Virus record (IMG/VR): IMGVR_UViG_3300032207_000263
Span: 1 to 47,051 of that record
From: a virus
DNA: 47,051 nt
Reading direction: 5' to 3' (one strand)
Position 1 is the first letter of the stretch. Each line of letters starts with the position of its first letter. Below the pieces are notes generated by a model. The model made no database searches. It was not told where the DNA came from and saw only the letters and a program-made list of their open reading frames with translations. A program made the position numbers and the translations under genes. Below are positions 41,348 through 47,051 of the stretch, piece by piece.

Positions 41348-41415
41348 CTAGGACTGTACTAGACTAGAATATTCCTATTTAAAATAGGTATATATCTAGA
41401 CTAGAACCTTCCTAG
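41348..41415. repeat. CTAG-N7-CTAG array 2 with dyad layout
   Basis: Elements CTAGGACTGTACTAG (41348), CTAGAATATTCCTAT (41364), ATAGGTATATATCTAG (41384, one base longer) and CTAGAACCTTCCTAG (41401) are mirrored around 41381-41382. The centre is the near-palindrome CCTATTTAAAATAGG, and the outer ends are CCCTAGG and CCTAGGG. The left end is 38 bases before ATG 41309, the same distance as array 1 to its gene. Element types are shared with array 1. Candidate operator or replication origin. Confidence 0.9.
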
Positions 41416-41436
41416 GGTTCTTACTCTTTGAGCTTT

Positions 41437-41460
41437 AGCCCCCAATAGGGGGCTTTTTTT
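41437..41460 (+). terminator. Rho-independent terminator (plus strand)
   Basis: AGCCCCC-AATA-GGGGGCT followed by seven T on the plus strand. On the minus strand the hairpin directly follows the stop codon of the gene at 41459-41710 but has no T-run. There is no plus-strand gene just upstream, so it may end a short transcript through array 2, or block antisense transcription from entering rusA. Confidence 0.75.
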
Positions 41461-41710
41461 ATGCACACTGGAACAACTCTTCCATCACCATCTGAGCAAC
41501 AACCCTCTGTTGCGTCCGGCTCAGGCAAAGCATTTCGTCCAGTGCGTCTTGCAAACCGACAGGGTAACCCGCCAACCGGCAGTGATAGACAAAAGCGTTT
41601 GATTTCAAATATTTAATGGCGGCATCACGGTCAACTTGCTGGTTACAAACCAAGTCCTTGATCGCCTGAAGGATGACCTTGCTATAAACAATTTTATAGG
41701 TGTCTGACAC
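41459..41710 (-). CDS. Small protein (83 aa) after RusA gene
   Basis: MSDTYKIVYSKVILQAIKDL, then RDAAIKYLKSNAFVYHCRLA and a C-terminal helix (CLSRTQQRVVAQMVMEELFQ). Helical with three Cys. Overlaps the resolvase gene by 17 bases. Probably a replication or recombination accessory by position; not recognised. Confidence 0.6.
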   Translation of the reverse strand: MSDTYKIVYSKVILQAIKDLVCNQQVDRDAAIKYLKSNAFVYHCRLAGYPVGLQDALDEMLCLSRTQQRVVAQMVMEELFQCA

Positions 41711-42050
41711 TGATCTCTGCGCGTGGATTTTCCTTGTCCACTCCCCCCCAATAAATATGCTTTTCTTTCACCTGCCTGTCGTTTTTATACACGAAGCCCT
41801 GCATCACGTCTAGAATCAGTGACTCATCCAAGTCGGGGCGTCTGGATTTGTAGTAGATCGTGATTGTCACCGACAGGTCGCCATCGAGAAGCGGGTCCAT
41901 CTTTTTGCACTGCTGATGGAACATCTTGACGTATCCCAACGCCTTCTTTGACTTGATAACCATTGGGGCGCCAGCCCTGCTCTTGACAATCCTACGGCTA
42001 TTCGCTTTGCTACACGGCTCTCCTAAAATTACCATGCTTACCTTTGACAT
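41694..42050 (-). CDS. RusA-like Holliday junction resolvase
   Basis: 118 residues. MVILGEPCSKANSRRIVKSR, the strand pair DGDLSVTITIYYKSRRPDLD and the core ESLILDVMQGFVYKNDRQVK with following EISVRHL match RusA, in which conserved Asp residues (here DLDE, LDV, KND) bind the metal. It would resolve branched DNA before packaging. GGAG lies seven bases before ATG 42050. Divergent from the recombination block. Confidence 0.8.
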   Translation of the reverse strand: MSKVSMVILGEPCSKANSRRIVKSRAGAPMVIKSKKALGYVKMFHQQCKKMDPLLDGDLSVTITIYYKSRRPDLDESLILDVMQGFVYKNDRQVKEKHIYWGGVDKENPRAEISVRHL

Positions 42051-42101
42051 ATGTTGACTCCTACGTTAGCATCCGTTCTCCACATTGAGGAGTGTATCAC
42101 G

Positions 42102-42359
42102 ATGAGCAAAATGGGACGTTATGTCTTTGATGTACAGATGGCTGAGGAGGCCGAGTTTTATGGACATTCAGATAGAAAAGCATGTGCCAATCCCCAAGCG
42201 GACGAAGATACCGGACCTGCCACTGGCAGAGATGGAGATCGGCGATTCTTTTGTGGCACCCATCGATGCGGACGAGCAGACGGAGGTCAGAGCACTCCGA
42301 CAGCGGATTTCCCGATGGCAACGGGATCGACACCCCGTGAAGTTTTCCGTCGTTCGTGA
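42102..42359 (+). CDS. Possible overlapping early ORF (85 codons)
   Basis: ATG 42102 follows GAGGAG by nine bases. The first 24 residues, MSKMGRYVFDVQMAEEAEFY, look like a real short phage protein start; the rest, out of frame with the gene at 42160, is low-quality (Gly/Arg/Thr/Pro). Either a short coupled leader peptide whose frame drifted, an overprinted gene, or a truncated gene. Translation start is likely; the full product is doubtful. Confidence 0.35.
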   Translation: MSKMGRYVFDVQMAEEAEFYGHSDRKACANPQADEDTGPATGRDGDRRFFCGTHRCGRADGGQSTPTADFPMATGSTPREVFRRS

Positions 42360-42393
42360 CGGCGAGCAGATGAGGGTATTCCGAGTCGCGTGA
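42160..42393 (+). CDS. Small conserved phage protein (77 aa)
   Basis: MDIQIEKHVPIPKRTKIPDL then LAEMEIGDSFVAPIDADEQT, RQRISRWQRDRHPVKFSVVR and DGEQMRVFRVA. GGAGG lies nine bases before ATG 42160. I have seen this M-E-x-G-D-S-F ... R-V-F/W-R pattern in many phages near replication genes; it is likely a small DNA-related beta protein. Its stop overlaps the next start as GTGA. Confidence 0.65.
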   Translation: MDIQIEKHVPIPKRTKIPDLPLAEMEIGDSFVAPIDADEQTEVRALRQRISRWQRDRHPVKFSVVRDGEQMRVFRVA

Positions 42394-43265
42394 AAATCAC
42401 TAACCACACAAACTTACCTGAGCCTGTATTCAAGGCGCTGACGCACAGTGACTATTCAAGGGGTCACAGCAACCGCTCAGTCACCCAACTGATAGACAGC
42501 CCCCGTGTACGCATTCTCCGCAAGGAGCATGACGACGAAATCACGGAGGATGTGTCTGACATGTTGTGGAGTGTGCTGGGCACGTCAGTACACACCATGT
42601 TTGAACGGCATCAACCTGAGGGGCATATCGTTGAAGAGCGACTATTCGCTGAGGTTGACGGGTGGAGTATCAGTGGGGCGATTGATTTACAGCGTTCGGA
42701 AGCTGACGGCACGATGACCATTATGGATTACAAATGCACCTCAGTGTGGTCTGTGATTCATGGCAAGGTCGAGTGGCACAAGCAACTCAATTTCTACGCA
42801 TGGCTTGCTGAGCAGAAGGATGGGGTCGAGGTGGCTGGCTTACAGATTGTTGCTGTCCTGCGTGACTGGCAAAGGTCAAAAGCCAAGATCGAAACCAACT
42901 ACCCGCTGGCGCCAATCGTTATCGTGGATGTCCCGCTCTGGTCGCCGGAGGAAAGGGACCGCTATGTCCGCAAAAGGGTGAAAATCCATCAGGAAGCCGA
43001 GTACGAACGGCTAACAGGCGGTCACATACCCCACTGTAGTGACGAAGAGCGTTGGAAGCGGGAAGACACCTTTGCTGTCAAGAAAAGGGGCAACAAGCGT
43101 GCCCTCCGTGTTTTCGACAATATGGCTGAGGCAGAGGCGTTTGCTGAAGAGGCGTCAGAGCGCGAGATAGAAGAGCGTAGAGGTAAGTGCGTCCGGTGCG
43201 AGGACAACTGGTGCCGTGTGGCGCAATGGTGCGAACAATACGAGAACGAGGCGTGGTGTGATTGA
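42390..43265 (+). CDS. PD-(D/E)XK nuclease with C-terminal Cys cluster
   Basis: 291 residues, GTG start at 42390. PD-(D/E)XK signature: His68 in VLGTSVHTMFE, Asp99 in SGAIDLQRSE, Asp113-Tyr-Lys115 in TIMDYKCTS, and Gln132 in HKQLNFYAWL. The last 25 residues hold five Cys (CVRCEDNWC, QWC, AWC) that could hold an iron-sulphur cluster or zinc, as in Cas4/AddB-type exonucleases. Together with the Sak protein it may form a two-part recombinase (exonuclease plus annealing protein). Confidence 0.75.
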   Translation: MKITNHTNLPEPVFKALTHSDYSRGHSNRSVTQLIDSPRVRILRKEHDDEITEDVSDMLWSVLGTSVHTMFERHQPEGHIVEERLFAEVDGWSISGAIDLQRSEADGTMTIMDYKCTSVWSVIHGKVEWHKQLNFYAWLAEQKDGVEVAGLQIVAVLRDWQRSKAKIETNYPLAPIVIVDVPLWSPEERDRYVRKRVKIHQEAEYERLTGGHIPHCSDEERWKREDTFAVKKRGNKRALRVFDNMAEAEAFAEEASEREIEERRGKCVRCEDNWCRVAQWCEQYENEAWCD

Positions 43266-43479
43266 GACTGACCCCGAGTTCTATCGCAAAGTGGTGGCGA
43301 TGAACCAAACGTCAAAGCAAAAGCTGAAGATAACCGTCAGCGGAGATGTCGTCCGGTTTTATCTTTCTGATAAACATGTTGGAGATATAAATACTGGGCT
43401 TTTTTTCCGCCTGACACCACAAGAAATCTGGAAAACCCTAGGAGTATCAAGTGACCACAAAAAAGACTGGCTCTCCTGA
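43258..43479 (+). CDS. Small protein (73 aa) between nuclease and Sak
   Basis: From GTG 43258 (GAGG six bases before) it overlaps the nuclease end by 8 bases. ATG 43300 is a second possible start. The protein has a strand-rich part (KQKLKITVSGDVVRFYLSDK) and ends DHKKDWLS inside the start of the Sak gene. Not recognised. Confidence 0.55.
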   Translation: MIETDPEFYRKVVAMNQTSKQKLKITVSGDVVRFYLSDKHVGDINTGLFFRLTPQEIWKTLGVSSDHKKDWLS

Positions 43480-44188
43480 GCCGACTTATGCAAGCGTCTG
43501 GAAAACGCTCAGTGCAATAGACTGCTCTGAAAAGGTAGAGAAGAAGAACGGGCTGAGCTACCTGTCGTGGGCATGGGCATGGGGCATTCTGATGGAGCAT
43601 TACCCAGAAGCCACATACCAGTTCCTCAACGAAGAGTGGGACAATCAAGGACACGCAACGGTGTGGGTCAGCGTCAAGATAGGCGAGCTTGACCGGATGA
43701 TGTGGTTGCCCGTAATGGACTACAAAAACAAAGCCATTCCCAACCCAGACACCAGAGCGGTGTCAGACACCCGAATGCGTTGTCTGACCAAGTGTCTGGC
43801 GATGTACGGGCTGGGCCACTATATCTATGCTGGCGAAGACCTTCCTGCCAGCAGTGACGCCGCGGAGGAGAAGCCTGCCCCTAAGGAAAAGCCCAAGCCG
43901 AAAGCAAAGGCCAAGCCCAAGGCAGAGCCAAAAACTGAGAAGCAGGCAGAGCCTATCCCCGATCATATCGGAGATGAAGAAGAGGCTGACGGGGTGCTGG
44001 GGTTCTTGTGCGGCACTGCTGATAAATTTGCAGGAACAACAGAGGGGGAGCTTATCGAATGGTGGCAATACCCTGAAACCAAGAAAGCGGCAGACCTTCT
44101 CGATCAAGGATACCCAGAACATTACAAGCAACTCATGGCGCATTTGTCTGCGTTACGAGCATCATTAAAGGAGAGTGACGATGAGTAA
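43451..44188 (+). CDS. Sak-family single-strand annealing protein (DUF1071)
   Basis: 245 residues, GTG start. SVWKTLSAIDCSEKVEKKNG followed by LSYLSWAWAWGILMEHYPEA is the Sak/DUF1071 signature; RMRCLTKCLAMYGLGHYIYA follows as expected. The C-terminus has a Lys/Pro/Glu-rich linker (KPAPKEKPKPKAKAKP...) and an extra helical part. Such proteins bind ssDNA and anneal strands in phage recombination. GGAG lies six bases upstream. Confidence 0.85.
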   Translation: MTTKKTGSPEPTYASVWKTLSAIDCSEKVEKKNGLSYLSWAWAWGILMEHYPEATYQFLNEEWDNQGHATVWVSVKIGELDRMMWLPVMDYKNKAIPNPDTRAVSDTRMRCLTKCLAMYGLGHYIYAGEDLPASSDAAEEKPAPKEKPKPKAKAKPKAEPKTEKQAEPIPDHIGDEEEADGVLGFLCGTADKFAGTTEGELIEWWQYPETKKAADLLDQGYPEHYKQLMAHLSALRASLKESDDE

Positions 44189-44534
44189 GTACCACAAGAC
44201 CGAAGGTGGCCTCTGGCCTAACGACGAAAAGTCAAAGCCCTCACACCCTGACATGAAGGGCCGCGTAGAGGTCAGCAAAGAGCAGATAAAGGGCTTGATC
44301 GCTATGCATAAGGAGGGCAAGACGCCCAAGATCCAGCTTGCCTCATGGAACCGGAGGGCAAAGGATACTGGTCAGGAGTACCAGTATGTCACCGCAGAGG
44401 TGTTTTATGATCCAGAGGCTGAAGACGCAAAGCGTAAGGCGGCTGAGGAGGAGGCGCAAGCCGCGCCGCCTCCCCCGCCTCCACCCCCAGAGCCTCAACT
44501 GATCGACATGCCAGAGGATGATATCCCGTTTTGA
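44181..44534 (+). CDS. Putative ssDNA-binding or SSB-tail protein (117 aa)
   Basis: MSKYHKTEGGLWPNDEKSKP opens the protein, then a small mixed domain (VSKEQIKGLIAMHKEGKTPK and YQYVTAEVFYD), a coiled stretch, an eight-Pro run and a final acidic tip PEDDIPF. That tip equals the C-terminal interaction tail of bacterial SSB (D-D-I-P-F). The body is not a clear OB fold. It follows the Sak gene by overlap and may serve as the phage SSB or mimic its tail. Confidence 0.65.
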   Translation: MSKYHKTEGGLWPNDEKSKPSHPDMKGRVEVSKEQIKGLIAMHKEGKTPKIQLASWNRRAKDTGQEYQYVTAEVFYDPEAEDAKRKAAEEEAQAAPPPPPPPPEPQLIDMPEDDIPF

Positions 44535-44854
44535 TCCGGTCCAAAAAAATGCTGGATGCGGCACGGGATCAGGCCTGTGTTAACTGCGGTGTCAGGGATG
44601 GCACCGTGGTTGCCGCCCACTACACCGGATTACGCGCTAACTTGTTAGGAAAAGGCACCGGCCACAAGCCACACGATCTTTGTGTTGCTGATCTTTGTCA
44701 TAAATGCCACTACCACTTTGATGTGGGGGGCGGCGGCTCGACCTTTGAAAAAAAGATAGACAAGTCAGAGCAATTTCTGTTCAACATAGTTAAGACGCTA
44801 ATACGGCGAATAGACCAAGGCGTCATTGAGGTCAAGGGACACGACAATGAGTGA
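44531..44854 (+). CDS. YbcO/DUF1364-like nuclease
   Basis: 107 residues, TTG start overlapping the previous stop as TTGA (ATG 44549 is a second option). ARDQACVNCGVRDGTVVAAH, then ADLCHKCHYHFDVGGGGS give paired Cys and His like the zinc/HNH-type YbcO family found beside phage recombination genes. Probable metal-dependent DNase or structural zinc protein. Confidence 0.6.
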   Translation: MIRSKKMLDAARDQACVNCGVRDGTVVAAHYTGLRANLLGKGTGHKPHDLCVADLCHKCHYHFDVGGGGSTFEKKIDKSEQFLFNIVKTLIRRIDQGVIEVKGHDNE

Positions 44855-45050
44855 GATCAACCCGTTTATATTGCTAGAGAGGCACCCTACCCGCGCCAAG
44901 GCGATCAAAGCCATGTGTGCGGCGTGCATGGGATGCACAAAGGAAGAGCTAGAGCCCGGTTTTAGGCGCTATATACGCGACTGTGTGTCCGTAAAATGCC
45001 CCTTGCACCAGTTCAGACCCTATCAAGCAAAAGGAGGAGAGGATGAGTGA
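44847..45050 (+). CDS. Small Cys-rich zinc-binding-like protein (67 aa)
   Basis: AIKAMCAACMGCTKEELEPG, then YIRDCVSVKCPLHQFRP: five Cys and a His arranged as in a widely spread phage protein with a K-C-P-L-W/H-x-F/Y-R end. Likely binds zinc. ATG 44847 lies in the end of the YbcO-like gene. Function unknown. Confidence 0.65.
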   Translation: MSEINPFILLERHPTRAKAIKAMCAACMGCTKEELEPGFRRYIRDCVSVKCPLHQFRPYQAKGGEDE

Positions 45051-45475
45051 TGGAGATACACCTACCGCAAAACAGGACAATCCAGCGGATGCGAGTGCTT
45101 CAATCTCTGTGTCAGGAGTTTCCGCTAGTGGCGCCACAGATACTGGAGGTCAATCTTCAGTCGAGGCACGGAGTCACTCTGGAGGTGAAACCATTACGGA
45201 CTCACCGATCAAGACCGCAAGAAAACTACTACAGAAAGTGGTGCGGTGGGTTCGCAAAGTTCTGCGGATTGACGCCTGACGAAATGCACGAAGAGATCCT
45301 CTGTCAGTGTTATGGCTCTGAGGAGATAGATACGCCGTTCGGGGTAAAAAGAAGGCCAATGAAGAGAAGCGGTGATGCTACCCGTGGCGACTACTCTGAG
45401 CTTATTGAGACACTGTGCAGGGTGGCGGCAGAGATGGGATATGACGTCCCGCCCCCAGCTAGGGAGGAAGAATGA
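45050..45475 (+). CDS. NinB/Orf-like recombination protein
   Basis: 141 residues. LQSRHGVTLEVKPLRTHRSR, QENYYRKWCGGFAKFCGLTP, DEMHEEILCQCYG and an end with RGDYSELIETLCRVAAEMGY follow the NinB/lambda Orf order (R-S-x-x-Q-N-x-Y-W, helical middle, E-x-I-E ... E-x-G at the end). Lambda Orf acts as a recombination mediator with SSB. ATG 45050 overlaps the previous stop as TGATG. Family call moderate. Confidence 0.6.
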   Translation: MEIHLPQNRTIQRMRVLQSLCQEFPLVAPQILEVNLQSRHGVTLEVKPLRTHRSRPQENYYRKWCGGFAKFCGLTPDEMHEEILCQCYGSEEIDTPFGVKRRPMKRSGDATRGDYSELIETLCRVAAEMGYDVPPPAREEE

Positions 45476-45690
45476 CAAAACTGACACTTGAGCTAGAAGG
45501 CGAGGCCTACGCAGACGGCCTTGCTACTGCTGACAAGTTTCTGGCACTAATGACCGAGAGACTTGATCGAATCGACAAGATTACCGACAACATCCTCGAC
45601 CTCACCAACATGAATGCCGATGCGCTCGATGATATACGCGCCGCAATCAAGGATCTGGAGGAGGCAAAAGCCGCCCTTTCAGGTGACTGA
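45472..45690 (+). CDS. Small coiled-coil protein (72 aa)
   Basis: Acidic helical protein: TERLDRIDKITDNILDLTNM followed by LDDIRAAIKDLEEAKAALSG looks like a coiled coil. ATGA overlap with the gene before and 8-base overlap with the gene after. Not recognised. Confidence 0.65.
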   Translation: MTKLTLELEGEAYADGLATADKFLALMTERLDRIDKITDNILDLTNMNADALDDIRAAIKDLEEAKAALSGD

Positions 45691-46135
45691 TATCAGGCTG
45701 ACCCTTTCAGAAATGCAGATCGCCGCCCACGTTGGGATACAGCGGCAGTTGCAGAACCTCAAAAACAACGCAAGACCGGCATACGGGGCTGGCTCGTCGA
45801 ACGACTGGCAGTTGCATGTCGAGGGCGCACTTGGGGAGATGGCTTTGGCAAAACACCTAGGTATTTATTGGGACGGCAAGGGCCAAATGAGGGCGCCTGA
45901 TGTCGGGTGTTTTGATGTGCGGACTAGGAGTAAGCATACATATGACTTAATAGTCCATGAGCGTGATGATGATGACAGGTACATTTATTTGCTGACCGGC
46001 GGCAATGGAGTTTATAGATTTCACGGCGGCATTTACGCCAGAGACGCAAAAGATGAGCGATATTGGAAAGACCCAGCCGGAGGTCGCCCGGCGTACTTTG
46101 TTCCTCAGAACAAGTTAGGAGTAATAAATGGATGA
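45683..46135 (+). CDS. Conserved phage protein (150 aa), possible nuclease fold
   Basis: From GTG 45683. HVEGALGEMALAKHLGIYWD, then PDVGCFDVRTRSKHTYDLIV and YIYLLTGGNGVYRFHGG. The order E...D-V-x-x-x-D/E-V-R-T...R, then strands resembles reduced PD-(D/E)XK-like phage proteins, although the last catalytic Lys is not certain. The domain is probably DNA-related; weak call. Confidence 0.55.
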   Translation: MTDIRLTLSEMQIAAHVGIQRQLQNLKNNARPAYGAGSSNDWQLHVEGALGEMALAKHLGIYWDGKGQMRAPDVGCFDVRTRSKHTYDLIVHERDDDDRYIYLLTGGNGVYRFHGGIYARDAKDERYWKDPAGGRPAYFVPQNKLGVING

Positions 46136-46217
46136 AATACCAGAGCACTACGTCGCACTTTGGATAGTCTGCTTTATCAGCATCTACACCATGTTGGTGA
46201 TAGCGCCAAAGTATTGA
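46128..46217 (+). CDS. Tiny membrane peptide gene (29 aa)
   Basis: MDEIPEHYVALWIVCFISIY then TMLVIAPKY: one membrane span. AGGAG lies six bases before ATG 46128 and the start overlaps the previous gene by 8 bases. Short single-span peptides are common in phages; possible regulatory or lysis-timing role, inference only. Confidence 0.55.
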   Translation: MDEIPEHYVALWIVCFISIYTMLVIAPKY

Positions 46218-46253
46218 TACACTCAACATCCGTGCAACAAGTAGGAGCATGTA

Positions 46254-46589
46254 ATGTCAAAGTATCTCACAGCCATCATCGCCCTGTTCTTTTCTTCTGC
46301 GGCGGCATCTCAAACCGTGATCTACTACGAGGACGGGACCGCGTACACGCTCAAAGACAATGAGCACGTCTATGTCAGCAAGGCCCGACAGGTGTACCAG
46401 AAAAAAACCTACGACAACGGCAACGTGTACTTTACACACAGGAAACCGAATGATCAGGTAGACCCAGAAGAATCTGCTACGGACGGCTTAGAACCGGGGT
46501 CTCCGGCTTGGTGTGACGCTTATACCCCTTACCTGCTGGGGTATACATGGGACGATCAGATGTACGAAAGAGCCTGCGATCAAGGCTAA
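46254..46589 (+). CDS. Exported protein with signal peptide (111 aa)
   Basis: MSKYLTAIIALFFSSAAASQ is a classic signal peptide, with cleavage likely after the Ala/Ser run. The mature part is strand-rich (TVIYYEDGTAYTLKDNEHVY, then QVYQKKTYDNGNVYFTHRKP) and has two Cys that could form a disulphide (WCDAYTPYLLGYTWDDQMYE then RAC). GGAG lies six bases before. A periplasmic phage protein made early could act in superinfection exclusion or envelope change; inference. Converges with the nuclease gene by 4 bases. Confidence 0.65.
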   Translation: MSKYLTAIIALFFSSAAASQTVIYYEDGTAYTLKDNEHVYVSKARQVYQKKTYDNGNVYFTHRKPNDQVDPEESATDGLEPGSPAWCDAYTPYLLGYTWDDQMYERACDQG

Positions 46590-47035
46590 GGTATTCGCCC
46601 CTCAGCCCTGTGATGCTGTACGTTGATGAGGTGCTGGTTGATGATGTCTTCCTTTGACTGTCCGTGGTACGGCACAGCAAGAAGCTCATCCAACAGAATG
46701 TCGTTAAGGCTTCTGGGCTGATACCCCTCTGTATCGGGCGCTTCTGGCATAAACACCTCAGCCAGTATGCGTCCGAATTTACCCCGCCCATCTAGATGTG
46801 TTTTCAGTAGGACTTCTGAGCCTTCTGGAATCATCTGGGACACATAGTCCTTTGCCAGATTGCCAAGCGCCTTCAGTTCGTCGGTCCCGCCACGAGTCTC
46901 TGCCGTGTCAATGCCGTACAGCCGCACGGACTGTGCCCTCAACTGGATATCAAATCCGCAGTCGATATCAAATATGACACTGTCGCCGTCAACACAGCGC
47001 ACCACTGTCGCTTTGTATAAATATGTTAACAGCAC
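46586..47035 (-). CDS. Thermonuclease/SNase-like nuclease
   Basis: 149 residues, GTG start. VVRCVDGDSVIFDIDCGF, VRLYGIDTAETRG and GKFGRILAEVF match the staphylococcal-nuclease fold, with Asp/Asp/Glu calcium-type ligands and the two catalytic Arg (RLYGID, GRILAE). A final LLDELLAVPYHG also fits. Its strand and place suggest it is the last gene of the late operon if the window is circular. It could degrade host DNA or aid recombination; unproven. Confidence 0.8.
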   Translation of the reverse strand: MLLTYLYKATVVRCVDGDSVIFDIDCGFDIQLRAQSVRLYGIDTAETRGGTDELKALGNLAKDYVSQMIPEGSEVLLKTHLDGRGKFGRILAEVFMPEAPDTEGYQPRSLNDILLDELLAVPYHGQSKEDIINQHLINVQHHRAEGRIP

Positions 47036-47051
47036 TTACAACCCCCTTATC

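Noticed and set aside
45043-45279. 78-codon ORF with good ribosome-binding site, Ser-rich with a basic amphipathic end
   Set aside because: It overlaps the NinB-like gene in another frame, and that gene has family-like motifs and TGATG coupling. The Ser/Gly low-complexity product looks like a shadow.
1-47051. Integrase, repressor or other signs of lysogeny
   Set aside because: I found no tyrosine or serine recombinase, no CI-like repressor and no att-like repeat, so a temperate lifestyle is not supported.
1-47051. tRNA genes
   Set aside because: No cloverleaf with conserved T-loop (GTTCRANTC) was noticed while reading; a dedicated scan would be needed to exclude them.

Overview
The window reads as a tailed double-stranded DNA phage (Caudoviricetes) with podovirus-like architecture. 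It has a P22-like portal, a scaffold, a Mu gpT-like major capsid protein, a P22 gp4-like tail accessory factor, a P22 gp10-like stabilisation protein, terminase subunits, and a holin plus M15 endolysin. There is no tape-measure or tail-tube set. Many proteins have the look of families common in uncultured marine phages (short very basic proteins, 2OG oxygenases, a co-chaperonin, Gly-rich fibres). The M15 endolysin, 3TM holin and a signal-peptide protein suggest a Gram-negative host; this is inference.\n\nLayout. (i) 1-30412, minus strand: one long late operon read right to left, with genes overlapping or abutting. From its promoter side it holds a DUF4214-like protein, a small basic protein, TerL, an Asp/Asn hydroxylase, an unknown protein, a basic protein, the portal, GroES-like protein, scaffold, capsid genes, a cluster of tiny basic proteins, connectors, a duplicated fibre/adhesin module, a 2OG oxygenase, membrane proteins, repeat fibres, the lysis cassette, the stabilisation protein and internal virion proteins. 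(ii) 30413-31350: a noncoding region with an unusual array of CTAG-N7-CTAG palindromes, then terS. (iii) 31351-31826: a divergent control region. (iv) 31827-38928, plus strand: a MoxR AAA+ ATPase / VWA-metallopeptidase cassette and many small early genes. (v) 39012-42050, minus strand: primase-helicase, a second CTAG array upstream of it, and a RusA-like resolvase. (vi) 42102-46589, plus strand: recombination genes (PD-(D/E)XK nuclease, Sak annealing protein, an SSB-tail protein, YbcO-like and NinB-like proteins). (vii) 46586-47035, minus strand: a staphylococcal-nuclease-like gene.\n\nThe two window ends appear to join. If position 1 is followed, on the minus strand, by position 47051, the truncated left-hand gene closes with a stop codon directly before the nuclease gene. 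The window is therefore probably a complete circularly permuted genome, with the nuclease as the last gene of the late operon.\n\nThe most unusual features are the two CTAG-N7-CTAG arrays, each ending 38 bases before the start codon of a minus-strand gene; the MoxR/VWA triad; and a hydroxylase gene without a normal start codon. All family assignments come from reading motifs; no database search was run.
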